A stretch of DNA of 64,000 bases from Cenarchaeum symbiont of Oopsacas minuta (GTDB taxonomy: Archaea > Thermoproteota > Nitrososphaeria > Nitrososphaerales > Nitrosopumilaceae), in NCBI GenBank assembly GCA_029948415.1, contig JAJIZT010000001.1, forward strand, positions 181,030-245,029, given 5' to 3'. Shown here one piece after another: positions 8,209-17,133 of this stretch (the first letter of the stretch is position 1; each line of letters starts with the position of its first letter). The translations under genes and the position numbers were made by a program. Under the pieces are notes generated by a model, which saw nothing but the letters and a program-made list of their open reading frames with translations, was not told where the DNA came from and did not search any database.

Positions 8209-9135
8209 ATGGTCGATCCCATATACACAGACGCGCTCATATATGCTAGTCTGCTTGCAACATTGGCCATAGGATTGACGCTTACATACATTACTACTAG
8301 AGTACCCAATTTTGCACATGCTTCAATAGCTATGATTGGTGCATACATTACACTTATCATTACAAGAATCGTCGACATGAATCCATACATTTCAATCCCA
8401 ATCTCCTTTATTATTGCAGGTACAGTCTCACTTGGACTTTACACGTTCATACTAAAGCCTCTGATACGTAGAAACGCTTCAAAAGCTATACAGATGATAT
8501 CGACCATCGCATTTGATCTAGTTTTAATTGGAGTCTTGAACATAGTTGCAGATTATATTGTAATGACATACAAGATACCTTCTAGAGAGTTTACACTTCG
8601 TGGTTATGATCTAGCTGTAGGTGATGCTCCTATGATACTAATAATCGCTCCAATACTGATCACATCTTTGGCGTTTACATTGCATATCATGCTTCGTAAA
8701 ACAAAATTTGGCGTTTCCATGAGAGCGGCGATAGAAAATCCAGATTTAGCACAAGTGGTGGGAATTAATATAAAAATTATCTATGCGGTTGCATGGTTTT
8801 TGGGCGGAGCCATGGCTGGAGTTGCTGGAGCGCTAATATCATTATGGTTTCAGGGAGATCCAAGTCTTGGAATTACCATGATGCCTAGTATATTTGCTGC
8901 AAGTATAGTTGGTGGTTTTTTTAGTATATACGGTGCAATAGCAGGCGGTATGCTCATTGGTATGACAGAAATACTTGGAACTCGATTCCTTGCTGGAGAG
9001 TTGGGCACGTGGATAATATCATATCGTCCATTGATTCCACTTTTATTCATAGTCATCACAATAATGATCGCACCTAACGGTTTGGCAGGAATAAAATGGA
9101 AGGAGGTGGCAAAACGCATTGGTATTAGAAAGTGA
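8209..9135 (+). CDS. Branched-chain-type ABC transporter permease (LivH-like)
   Basis: Membrane permease of the branched-chain amino acid / urea / amide ABC family. About eight hydrophobic helices are visible; the family signature is in AIENPDLAQVVGINIKIIYA and GGAMAGVAGAL. Length 308 matches LivH/UrtB. The partner permease follows with a 17-base overlap. No substrate-binding protein or ATPases are nearby, so the substrate cannot be assigned: leucine-type amino acids, urea or short amides are all possible. A TATA-like CCCTTAAAC lies about 30 bases before the ATG. Confidence 0.85.
   Translation: MVDPIYTDALIYASLLATLAIGLTLTYITTRVPNFAHASIAMIGAYITLIITRIVDMNPYISIPISFIIAGTVSLGLYTFILKPLIRRNASKAIQMISTIAFDLVLIGVLNIVADYIVMTYKIPSREFTLRGYDLAVGDAPMILIIAPILITSLAFTLHIMLRKTKFGVSMRAAIENPDLAQVVGINIKIIYAVAWFLGGAMAGVAGALISLWFQGDPSLGITMMPSIFAASIVGGFFSIYGAIAGGMLIGMTEILGTRFLAGELGTWIISYRPLIPLLFIVITIMIAPNGLAGIKWKEVAKRIGIRK
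9101..9107 (+). promoter_or_regulatory. Strong Shine-Dalgarno site deciding the start of the second permease
   Basis: AGGAGGT lies inside the end of the first permease gene, 11 bases before a TTG at 9119. It supports that TTG as start and coupled translation of the two permeases. Such a perfect site stands out here, where most first genes look leaderless. Confidence 0.6.
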
Positions 9136-10156
9136 GGTAATATTTTTTGCCGATTTAATGGCAATATATGCCATATATTTAATCATAAACACTAGTCTGA
9201 ATCTAGAATTTGGATTTGCTGGAATCCCGAATTTTGGTAAAGTGTTGGCAGTTGCTGTAGGAGCATTTGTTGCAGCATCAATTCCTGGAAGAATATTGGC
9301 TAGTATGGCAGGTATAGAAGGTGACTATATACGGGATAATTTTACAATAATCTCTGAGATTAACATATGGCTTGTAGACAATACTGGAATAGGTATTATA
9401 GTATTTGTTCTCACTTTAGGAATAGCTGCCATTATTGGTAGTATAGTGGGTTTGGCATCTTCATATCCTGGAATCAGATTACGAGGAGATTATCTAGCAA
9501 TTGTTTTACTCGCATTAGGAGAAAGTATACGAATAATTGGCAATAACTATACTCCACTTGTCGGAGGATCAATTGGAGTACATGTACCTGATCCACTTTC
9601 ATTTTTGACAGGAGATTTGAGATTTCCAATTGCTACAGTAGCACTAGGCGGCATCGCAGCTGCAGTTTACTTGTACGTACGCCGCGTAACTAGATCTCCG
9701 TTAGGTAGATTATTGAGAGCTGTAAGAGATGATGAAACTGCTGCGGAAGCTTTGGGCAAAGACATAAAATCGATCCGTATTAGAACCATCATGATGGCTG
9801 CGGCACTTGCCGCAGTTGGTGGCGCGCTTTACGCGTTTTATGTCGGTAACACCATAGCATTTGCATATGATAGATTGAGCTGGACGTTTTGGCCATTTGT
9901 GATGATCATAATAGGAGGACTTGCCAACAACAAAGGTGTTTTGATCGGCACGTTAGTTTTTGTTACAATACGCAAGGCGATAATTTATTTTAAAGAATAT
10001 TTGGAAGAATTTATACCATTTGATGTAATATGGTTAGAATATCTTTTGTTAGGAATAATATTGATTGTGGTGTTGATATACAGACCACAAGGAATATTTC
10101 CAGAAAAATCAACTAAAACTCTACCAAATTCCAAAAAAACTTGGTGGCGTAATTAG
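9119..10156 (+). CDS. Branched-chain-type ABC transporter permease (LivM-like)
   Basis: Second membrane permease of the pair. Motifs typical of LivM are LEFGFAGIPNFGKV, SYPGIRLRGDYLAIVLLALGE and the cytoplasmic EAA-like loop GRLLRAVRDDETAAEALGKD. A C-terminal IYRPQGIFP is also typical. The start is TTG, chosen because of the Shine-Dalgarno sequence 11 bases upstream; the first ATG comes only 13 codons later. The ATP-binding and solute-binding components must be encoded elsewhere. Confidence 0.85.
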   Translation: MVLESEVIFFADLMAIYAIYLIINTSLNLEFGFAGIPNFGKVLAVAVGAFVAASIPGRILASMAGIEGDYIRDNFTIISEINIWLVDNTGIGIIVFVLTLGIAAIIGSIVGLASSYPGIRLRGDYLAIVLLALGESIRIIGNNYTPLVGGSIGVHVPDPLSFLTGDLRFPIATVALGGIAAAVYLYVRRVTRSPLGRLLRAVRDDETAAEALGKDIKSIRIRTIMMAAALAAVGGALYAFYVGNTIAFAYDRLSWTFWPFVMIIIGGLANNKGVLIGTLVFVTIRKAIIYFKEYLEEFIPFDVIWLEYLLLGIILIVVLIYRPQGIFPEKSTKTLPNSKKTWWRN

Positions 10157-10192
10157 CTGTGAATGATAATTATTCTATATGTTGAATAATAT

Positions 10193-10702
10193 CTACTGTA
10201 CATGTACTGTTCCGATCATCCACGGATGTACCAGACAGAAATAGTCATATGTACCAAAATCATCAAATGTATGCTCAAAAGTAGATCCTGCAATAAACAA
10301 ACCACTGTCAAAAATATTACCTGTATCGTCAGATGGAGTACCACTTGTCACGGTGTGCGCTGCCACGTCATCATTACTCCAGGTTACAGTTCCACCAGAA
10401 ATTATTTCTACTTTGAATGGTATAAAACATTCGTTAGTTTCTGCACATACTGGAATTCCTGAACCTGATGGTATTGATACCAAAGTGGTGTTGTTAGCCA
10501 TCACCACTTTTTCATCAGTATTCATCATCTCTATTTCATCCTCAACTATCATCTCTTCTACCACAGGTTCTTTAGCCATTTCCATCATGGGCGTTGAGAT
10601 GCCTGAAGGGATGGAATCTGGTGATGCAATAATTAACGCTAGGATACCTAAAACGAGTACGCCCATTACACTTGCTAAACCAATCTCAAATTTACTCATC
10701 AT
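10193..10702 (-). CDS. Membrane-anchored cupredoxin
   Basis: A blue-copper protein held by an N-terminal membrane helix (EIGLASVMGVLVLGILALII) followed by an acidic, Met-rich linker. The C-terminal cupredoxin domain carries the His of NDDVAAHTV and Cys, His and Met of FCLVHPWM, a complete type 1 copper site. The domain is strikingly like that of the protein at 1454-2317 (shared VTSGTP-SD, FD-S-L, GTF-DYFC blocks), so the two are paralogues with different anchors: N-terminal here, C-terminal there. Probable role is extracellular electron transfer. It converges on the permease gene. Confidence 0.85.
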   Translation of the reverse strand: MMSKFEIGLASVMGVLVLGILALIIASPDSIPSGISTPMMEMAKEPVVEEMIVEDEIEMMNTDEKVVMANNTTLVSIPSGSGIPVCAETNECFIPFKVEIISGGTVTWSNDDVAAHTVTSGTPSDDTGNIFDSGLFIAGSTFEHTFDDFGTYDYFCLVHPWMIGTVHVQ

Positions 10703-10777
10703 TATATTTTATCTTTCAGGGTTTGATAAAGTTTAGGTATTTAATTTACATGTAATTAACAAATGTACGAATTAACT

Positions 10778-11086
10778 TCATTTTGACTCTTTTTCTAATT
10801 CAGCTATATCGCCAAGATTGTCGTATATTACACGGTTGTTGTCGGTTCTAACACAATAGTCAGATTGCACTTTTTTGACCGTTATTCTCTGACCGATAAT
10901 CCATGATTTTGAACCTTTTCGTATGGTGTGATATATCATGCCTTTTCTTATATTGGATGCAACCTTTGACCTTTCCACAAGTTCGCCTTCTTCAATAGCA
11001 CCCCCGACATCTTTATGCTGTCGGAGCAGATGGATTTTATGATCTGAATTATAGGATACAGCTGAAATCAAATAGACCATAGACAT
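10778..11086 (-). CDS. DUF3892-like small protein
   Basis: A 102-residue protein with the layout of DUF3892: an opening strand (VYLISAVSYNSDHKIHLLR), a central basic segment (SKVASNIRKGMIYHTI) and a closing YCVRTDNNRVIYDNLGDI that matches the typical (L/V)RTxx...DNLxxL ending. Function of the family is unknown. ATG codons occur at 11086 and two residues later; either may be the start. It stands alone between a cupredoxin and a UbiD-family operon. Confidence 0.5.
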   Translation of the reverse strand: MSMVYLISAVSYNSDHKIHLLRQHKDVGGAIEEGELVERSKVASNIRKGMIYHTIRKGSKSWIIGQRITVKKVQSDYCVRTDNNRVIYDNLGDIAELEKESK

Positions 11087-11137
11087 TTCTATGTAGACGC
11101 ATTATGACCCTCGTTATAAAATTAATGCGTGCTGATC

Positions 11138-12466
11138 CTATAGCTTTGTTACATTTACCTTGTCTATGAACGGAATTTTAGCTAATTCAAATCCATCTAA
11201 CCGTTTTCCTAATGGCATAGTGGCATCAATACCAATTTTGGCAGTTTTTAGAGTTTTTTGATTACTAGATGGATCCAAGCTCGACCCACGTATATTCTTG
11301 AGTATCACTAGATCCTTGTCAGCTTGGAATCTTGTAGCTATGGCATATTCTACCTCAACAGCAGAATCCAAATTGATGTCCGAATCCACTATTGTTACAC
11401 GTTTTAGTGATCTGTGAATCTTGAATGTTTCTTTAATAATTTTTTTTGGTTCACCAAGCTTGGCTTTTCTTCCCAACTGCACTACGGCATGCATCCAGTT
11501 AGAACCTCCGTCAGTAAGGGAAACTTTGCGCACCACTGAAAAAGATTTTTTTAACATGATGTTTAGTTTTGATTCTGCTGGCATGCCCATTAATAATCTG
11601 TGTTCTGCATATCCAGATAGTATGTCATGAAATAATGGATTATTTCTAAAATATACTCTATCTAATTCTATTACTGGTTGAAGACGTTTATGATCATATG
11701 TTCGAAGCATTTCAACCATCCATTCAGAATGTACTTTGTCCTGCATAATACGTCCTTCAATCACAATCTCTGCATCAAAAGGAACATGCATTCCAGAATA
11801 TGGACATTTTGCAACTTTGAGTTTATATCCTAAAAGTGAGTTAGCGATCCCCATTTCGTCTTTTCCCCATTTTTCTTGGTATGCACCAGCTATAGACACG
11901 GCAGGATGTACACCGATCGTAATTGCTACGCGGAGATCCTCACCGTGTTTTTTTGCATACATAAAACATCTATGCAGATGTCTATCCTCAACCATTCGGA
12001 TTGTCATATGTTTATTATTCATAGGCATGATTCTGTGAAAAGATGAGTTTTGTTCCCCAGTTTCGGGATTTTTAGCGTATACTATAGACGATGTAATGAA
12101 TGGTCCAGACTCTTTTTCATAATGTTTTATTATTGGTAGAATCGATAAATCTCTTGAAGAGTTTTCCATAAATTTACCAGATTTTGTAATATTTGGTTTT
12201 TTGCTCTTTTTAATTGCCTCCGCTATCGTCTGATGTATATATTCGGGCTTGGATTTGACCGCTTGAGCAAACCTCTTTCTTGTGCCAACTAAATTGGATA
12301 CTATGGAAAATTTTGTGTTTTCAACGTTTTGGAAGATCAAAGCTTCACGGCCATCAAGTTTTGCCGTAATGGCTGCAATCTCATATTTTGTTGAAACACG
12401 CTTCTTTATGATGCGTACATCTTTTGTCTTTGACACGGTCGCAAGATATTTTCTAAGATCAAACAT
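11138..12466 (-). CDS. UbiD-family decarboxylase, candidate anhydromevalonate phosphate decarboxylase
   Basis: A UbiD-type, prenyl-FMN-dependent decarboxylase. Family blocks seen are FHRIMPMNNKHMTIRM, RVAITIGVHPAVSIAGAY and KCPYSGMHVPFDAEIVIEG. In many archaea a UbiD homologue decarboxylates trans-anhydromevalonate 5-phosphate in the archaeal mevalonate pathway; the dehydratase for the preceding step is encoded at 55485-57031 in this window, which favours that role. The ATG at 12466 is preferred over the upstream GTG because it overlaps the previous stop codon by eight bases, indicating coupled translation. Confidence 0.75.
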   Translation of the reverse strand: MFDLRKYLATVSKTKDVRIIKKRVSTKYEIAAITAKLDGREALIFQNVENTKFSIVSNLVGTRKRFAQAVKSKPEYIHQTIAEAIKKSKKPNITKSGKFMENSSRDLSILPIIKHYEKESGPFITSSIVYAKNPETGEQNSSFHRIMPMNNKHMTIRMVEDRHLHRCFMYAKKHGEDLRVAITIGVHPAVSIAGAYQEKWGKDEMGIANSLLGYKLKVAKCPYSGMHVPFDAEIVIEGRIMQDKVHSEWMVEMLRTYDHKRLQPVIELDRVYFRNNPLFHDILSGYAEHRLLMGMPAESKLNIMLKKSFSVVRKVSLTDGGSNWMHAVVQLGRKAKLGEPKKIIKETFKIHRSLKRVTIVDSDINLDSAVEVEYAIATRFQADKDLVILKNIRGSSLDPSSNQKTLKTAKIGIDATMPLGKRLDGFELAKIPFIDKVNVTKL

Positions 12467-12806
12467 TACGAACAGCCTCAGCAATTTCACCCATTAACGT
12501 CTTTGCTGATTCTGCGTCAAGTTCACGTATGAAATTTGCCGACACGACAGAGATTCCTTGCACAGTAGCACTTGTCCTCTCGGCTACCATTTTAAGAAAT
12601 ATTTCGTCTCCTTTGGCTGGTATTACCGAGGTCGTGGCTGGAACTGGCCCAGTTGCTACAGATGCAAATATGGATCCAAGTCTAGGCCTACCTGTACCTT
12701 CTGAAATAGATACAAATCTTCCATTTTCAAAATCAATTATACGAATGGAAAACGTGCGATCAGAAGCATATACGATCTTTGAAGAAAAATAATTGTATTT
12801 ATTCAC
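12459..12806 (-). CDS. Uncharacterised small protein cotranscribed with the UbiD-family gene
   Basis: A 115-residue soluble protein that I do not recognise. It has a beta-rich first half (FSIRIIDFENGRFVSIS), a Gly/Pro-rich middle (GTGRPRLGSIFAS, GPVPATTSVIPAKGDEIFLK) and a helical end (DAESAKTLMGEIAEAV). The start is GTG. It lies 16 bases after the zinc-ribbon gene and overlaps the UbiD-family start by eight bases, so a functional link to the decarboxylase (assembly or cofactor handling) is possible but unproven. Confidence 0.6.
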   Translation of the reverse strand: MNKYNYFSSKIVYASDRTFSIRIIDFENGRFVSISEGTGRPRLGSIFASVATGPVPATTSVIPAKGDEIFLKMVAERTSATVQGISVVSANFIRELDAESAKTLMGEIAEAVRNV

Positions 12807-12822
12807 GTTTAATGTGTGTATA

Positions 12823-13065
12823 TTATACCTTTAAGGGTACTGCCTTTACTTCTTTATGAGTCTCTTCTACTCTGGCGCGCAATTTTGCCTTGTATTTTAG
12901 ATTACGTGGTTTTGTACGAAGTCTGTATCCGCAACATGGACACCAAAGGCCTTCCCATTTGATAAAAATCTCACAAATTTGACAACGTCTTTGTCCAGAT
13001 GCATATCTTCCTGTTCCAACTGGTTTTTGAGCTTTGTATCTAATACAGATGCCTTTACATGTCAT
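12823..13065 (-). CDS. Small zinc-ribbon protein
   Basis: An 80-residue basic protein with Cys pairs in CKGIC, RRCQICEIF and WCPCCGYRLRTKP, followed by a Lys/Arg-rich tail. At least one four-Cys zinc site is expected. It is the first gene of an apparent operon with the small protein at 12459 and the UbiD-family gene. Nucleic-acid binding is likely from the charge but not shown. Confidence 0.65.
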   Translation of the reverse strand: MTCKGICIRYKAQKPVGTGRYASGQRRCQICEIFIKWEGLWCPCCGYRLRTKPRNLKYKAKLRARVEETHKEVKAVPLKV

Positions 13066-13234
13066 TTTATATCATTTAGTATAGAACTTGTAGCTATATA
13101 AGCATGGATCAATAATTCTTACACAAAAAATATTATTTTATGAAGAAATTTTACATTAACAAATATAGTATTGCTTGTTTCACATTAAATAATTAAAATG
13201 ATCAAATAACTACACATTATATTAGAGTACAAAC

Positions 13235-14515
13235 CTAATCATTGCGGACTTTTCTTTTGTTCTTTATCATAAAAATGAACACAATAACAACTACAAATAT
13301 AGTCAGTAATACCAAAACTATCGCAGTTACATCCACTCCATCATTATCAATGGGTTCGGGAATGAACACTGTGGCATTATAGGTTATGGTAGTCTCATTT
13401 CGAATTCCGTCTTTATACCTTACGTCTACTTTGATATCATGATATCCGTATTGGGGCATACCATCAAATTCTATTGGTATGTTAAATGGCACAGGAGAAT
13501 CTATGTCAATATCGTCAATAAACTGTGTAGCATTTTTAATATTTGATCCTTTGAGTGATTCTACTGTAACAAATGCAAATAATGCTTTCTCGTTTCCTTC
13601 GTTGAGTATGTGTCCTATTATCGTCTGCTTGTTTGATATATCAATTACATTTATTCCGTATATGTGCAGATCTACGAGCCCTTGTACATAAATGTCTACA
13701 GTTCTTTCTACATTTTGGACTAATCCTTGTGCATCAAAGTATTTTATATTTAATGGAAATTTGATAGTTTTACTTGCAAGGTCGCCAGGTACATAGATAT
13801 TTGTAGTAATATTTTTGGCTTTTCCTGCTTTTATGTTACCTATATTCCAGATACTTTCAAAGATTACAATTCCTTGAGATTCTACAGATTCAATATTATC
13901 ATCCATTGACAGTGTACGTATATTTGCTATAACACCACTAGCCGAAGCTGATCCAGTGTTCTTTAGATTTATTGTTATGTTGTTATACCCAAATGAAGAT
14001 ACAAATGGATTGATCACACTTGCATCAATTATACTTCTTCCTACAAGTTCAAAATCAAATGTAAATAGTTCGGATCGCTGTCCTGTTTCGCGCAGTCTAG
14101 AATATTCTGTTATTACAGTTCCCGTATATTTTCCTATCTTTGTATGTTCTCCAACATCTATGTAAAACGTCAGCGTAAAAGAGTCTCCTGCTCTTACACT
14201 AGCTTCGGTATCTGCTCTAACCATGGATGCGTCCAATCCAAAAGATCTAAAATTTATCGGCATTGCAAGATCACCTGTTAGTCCAACTATGTCCGAATTA
14301 CCTACATTTGAAAAAACAATTGTGAATGGCACATGAAAATCGCCAGGCTCGATCTCCATCTTTTCCTCTGCGGTTCCAAAATATGCATCGAGTAATTTTA
14401 TTCCAGTATATGTTCTCTCAAACGGTGATTGCCCAGTGGGAATCTGTGCCATTACAACCTGTGATCCAAGCAAACTCGATACAAGTATCACCAATGCCAA
14501 GATTTGAACAATCAT
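13235..14515 (-). CDS. Exported beta-sandwich protein partnered with a MacB-like ABC transporter
   Basis: A 426-residue exported protein with signal peptide, several immunoglobulin-like repeats of the COG1361/NEW3 type (FTIVFSNVGNSDI, ITINLKNTGSASASG, IIGHILNEGNEKALF) and one C-terminal membrane helix with basic tail. The first ATG overlaps the end of the ATPase gene by four bases, so the three genes 16411 to 13235 form one operon. By analogy with similar archaeal and Gram-positive loci, it may be the extracellular adaptor of the transporter. Substrate unknown. Confidence 0.7.
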   Translation of the reverse strand: MIVQILALVILVSSLLGSQVVMAQIPTGQSPFERTYTGIKLLDAYFGTAEEKMEIEPGDFHVPFTIVFSNVGNSDIVGLTGDLAMPINFRSFGLDASMVRADTEASVRAGDSFTLTFYIDVGEHTKIGKYTGTVITEYSRLRETGQRSELFTFDFELVGRSIIDASVINPFVSSFGYNNITINLKNTGSASASGVIANIRTLSMDDNIESVESQGIVIFESIWNIGNIKAGKAKNITTNIYVPGDLASKTIKFPLNIKYFDAQGLVQNVERTVDIYVQGLVDLHIYGINVIDISNKQTIIGHILNEGNEKALFAFVTVESLKGSNIKNATQFIDDIDIDSPVPFNIPIEFDGMPQYGYHDIKVDVRYKDGIRNETTITYNATVFIPEPIDNDGVDVTAIVLVLLTIFVVVIVFIFMIKNKRKVRND

Positions 14516-15222
14516 GTGTTATCTCCATACGAGTCTAGGATGGCAGTATCTTTTACAATTTTTCCATCATTTATCGTTATTACTCTATCTACTTTGCCAA
14601 ATTGTTCTTCATCATGAGTTACGATCACAAATGTACAATCTAGTTTCTTTGCTATAGATTTCATTAGATTCACCACGTCTTTAGAGCTAACTGAATCGAG
14701 ATTTCCAGTAGGCTCATCGGCAAGTACAATTGATGGATGATTTATCAACCCTCGTGCTATAGCCACACGTTGCATCTGTCCTCCAGATATGGCATTTGCT
14801 TGTTTGTATGCCTGATTTTTAAGTCCTACCGCGCCAAGTAGTTCAAACGCATCTCTATGAGCTTTGCACTCGTTTCCAGATATCTGTCTAGGCAGCATAA
14901 CATTTTCCATCACGGTAAGATCTGAAAGTAAATTTGAAAACTGAAATATGAATCCAATCTTTTTGTTACGTAGTGTAGACACTTGATTATCGTCAAGTTT
15001 CGTATAGTCTATTCCATCTATGAATATAGTTCCAGAAGTTGGTCTATCAAGCATACCCATAACGTTAAGCAATGTAGATTTTCCAGATCCTGAACTACCA
15101 ACGATTAGTACAAACTGTCCAGATTCCAAAGATAATGACACATCGTTAATACCATAAACTTTGGAGTTTCCTTTTCCATATGTTTTTGATACAGATTGGA
15201 TGTCCAAAACCACTTTAGACAC
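14512..15222 (-). CDS. MacB/LolD-type ABC transporter ATP-binding protein
   Basis: A 236-residue ATPase. Walker A is GSSGSGKSTLL, the signature is ISGGQMQRVAIARGL, Walker B is IVLADEPTGNLDS, and the switch His is in VIVTHDEE. These place it in the MacB/LolD/FtsE group, which powers mechanotransmission or lipoprotein/peptide extrusion. The start overlaps the permease gene by eight bases and its end overlaps the exported partner by four. Confidence 0.9.
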   Translation of the reverse strand: MSKVVLDIQSVSKTYGKGNSKVYGINDVSLSLESGQFVLIVGSSGSGKSTLLNVMGMLDRPTSGTIFIDGIDYTKLDDNQVSTLRNKKIGFIFQFSNLLSDLTVMENVMLPRQISGNECKAHRDAFELLGAVGLKNQAYKQANAISGGQMQRVAIARGLINHPSIVLADEPTGNLDSVSSKDVVNLMKSIAKKLDCTFVIVTHDEEQFGKVDRVITINDGKIVKDTAILDSYGDNT

Positions 15223-16411
15223 TGCGCATCGCCTCTACGGGCAACAATTTTGTAGCCCTAAATGAAGGATATAATGATGCTATAATGGCCAACACAAAAG
15301 CCAAAACGGCAGTCTGTACAATTTTTATCCAGTTGTAACTAACTTCTAACGGAATGCTTCCTGCAAATGTCATGTTTGTCTCTTTTGCATACACAGTATA
15401 TGCAAGCCCTACTGTAGTACCCACACCTGCACCTATGGCACCGATAAGCATACCTTGTATCAAAAATACCATCATAATGTCACTACGTTTTGCTCCTATA
15501 GAACGTATTATTCCAACCTCACGCGTCTTACTGTTGACCAACATCATCTGTATGGTTATTATGGCAAAAGCAGCAGACATCATGCCAAAGTATCCTATCA
15601 TATTTATCATCGCAATGCCAGAACGAAATCCAGCAAGCTCTTGTTCGGCCGACTCTTCTATGGTTTCTGCCTCATAATCATCGTCTCCAAACGTCGCTAG
15701 AAATTGATTCTTTACTTCCTCAGCTTTAGTCGAATCTACAAGTCTTACCATAATTGAACTACTATGTCCATCACGATCCATCATGTCGCGTAGAGTGTTG
15801 ATATGCACTACTGCACTATAATCAAAACCTTGACCGCCAGGAGATGCAGAAATTCCTGAAACTACAAAGCTACGTTCTCTGTCAACACCGTATCTATCCG
15901 TAACGGTTAGAGCAACTCTGTCTCCAACTTTAACATCTCCTAAATCACTTGCGATTGCCGAACCAATCGTCATGGAATTACGTGCAAAAACATACTGACC
16001 ATCTGAGACAGTTTGATGTGCAGTTGAAACTCGAATATCATTAAAAGGATCTACACCAATAAGTAAAACTTGGTTTAACTCATACTGTTTTCCAAAACTT
16101 GATGTTTCCAATTTGCCCGAACCATAAAGGCGAGGGGTAGCTGCATCCACCTCCTCTATATGTTCAAACCAGTTAACTAGATAAAGATCTGATTTTGTAA
16201 TGAAATCCTCGTCGCTGGTAATCAGCACGTCACCGTTGGTATAATCTGATATGTCACGAACTATGGCATCAAACAATCCTTGAAATATTACAAAATTTAC
16301 ATGTATCACAAGTATACCTATGGTTATGGCCAAAATAGCTCCGATAAGACTACCTCTTTTGTTAAAAAGCATTTTTGTGGCAAGATTAATTTTATAATTC
16401 ATTATTGCCAT
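15215..16411 (-). CDS. MacB/FtsX-type ABC transporter permease
   Basis: A 398-residue permease with one N-terminal membrane helix, a large extracellular domain (about residues 45-270) and three C-terminal helices carrying the FtsX-domain motif EVGIIRSIGAKRSDIM. It heads the operon with the ATPase and exported beta-sandwich protein. A divergent NUDIX gene starts 165 bases away. Confidence 0.88.
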   Translation of the reverse strand: MAIMNYKINLATKMLFNKRGSLIGAILAITIGILVIHVNFVIFQGLFDAIVRDISDYTNGDVLITSDEDFITKSDLYLVNWFEHIEEVDAATPRLYGSGKLETSSFGKQYELNQVLLIGVDPFNDIRVSTAHQTVSDGQYVFARNSMTIGSAIASDLGDVKVGDRVALTVTDRYGVDRERSFVVSGISASPGGQGFDYSAVVHINTLRDMMDRDGHSSSIMVRLVDSTKAEEVKNQFLATFGDDDYEAETIEESAEQELAGFRSGIAMINMIGYFGMMSAAFAIITIQMMLVNSKTREVGIIRSIGAKRSDIMMVFLIQGMLIGAIGAGVGTTVGLAYTVYAKETNMTFAGSIPLEVSYNWIKIVQTAVLAFVLAIIASLYPSFRATKLLPVEAMRSV

Positions 16412-16575
16412 AAACTATTTTCTGATATAATAATGATCTTATGTAATCTAGCTAGTATAACCTACTTGATTCAAATTGGGCAGAGAGGCTGTTGGGCACA
16501 AAATCGAGTTATATCATATACTATGGAATATGTGTGCAAGCAAGATAATTATTATGATAATTTTGCAAATTTACC

Positions 16576-17088
16576 GTGAGAAAAAAGATCTATTCAGGAA
16601 AAATAATCGATTTATACCGATATGACATAAAGATAGAGGGCAGAAAGGTTAGACGTGACATTATAATTCACCCTGGAGCTGCTGCTATAGTTGCATTTGA
16701 TTCTGACGGTAAGATTATTCTAGTAAAACAAAATAGATTTCCTCACGGCTATGTATTAGAAGTTCCTGCTGGAACACTTGAAAAAGGAGAGACACCAATG
16801 CAGTGTGCTAAACGAGAACTGCTTGAAGAGACAGGATATGCGGTAAGACGCCTGAAAAAGCTTATTTCATATCATCCTACAATAGGAGCTAGTACTGAGA
16901 TTATACATTGTTTTGTGGCTTTGGATGCCAAAAAAGTTTCATCAACAAAGCTTGATTCTGACGAATTTATTACCGTGTTAAAAATGGATGTAAACAAGCT
17001 TATCCATATGATAAAAACAGGAAAAATTACTGATTCAAAAACCATCTGTTCCGTTTTAGTCTATGCAACAAAAAATGGACTATTATAG
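16576..17088 (+). CDS. NUDIX hydrolase, ADP-ribose pyrophosphatase-like
   Basis: A 170-residue cytosolic hydrolase for nucleoside diphosphates linked to another group. The Nudix box is complete: G-x5-E-x7-RELLEETGY, beginning GTLEKGETPMQCAKRELL. The N-terminal strand region (GRKVRRDIIIHPGAAAIVAF) and GASTEIIHCFVA fit ADP-ribose pyrophosphatases. The start is GTG. An AT-rich box (ATTATTATGATA) lies about 28 bases upstream. Confidence 0.85.
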   Translation: MRKKIYSGKIIDLYRYDIKIEGRKVRRDIIIHPGAAAIVAFDSDGKIILVKQNRFPHGYVLEVPAGTLEKGETPMQCAKRELLEETGYAVRRLKKLISYHPTIGASTEIIHCFVALDAKKVSSTKLDSDEFITVLKMDVNKLIHMIKTGKITDSKTICSVLVYATKNGLL

Positions 17089-17133
17089 AGTTATGGCAGA
17101 TCATTTTTAACACCAAAGAATTTGATAGTTCCG

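Noticed and set aside
12282-12792. Plus-strand frames opposite the UbiD-family operon
   Set aside because: Shadows of well-supported minus-strand genes.
15354-15700. Plus-strand frames within the MacB-like permease
   Set aside because: Antisense shadows; the permease motifs on the minus strand are clear.
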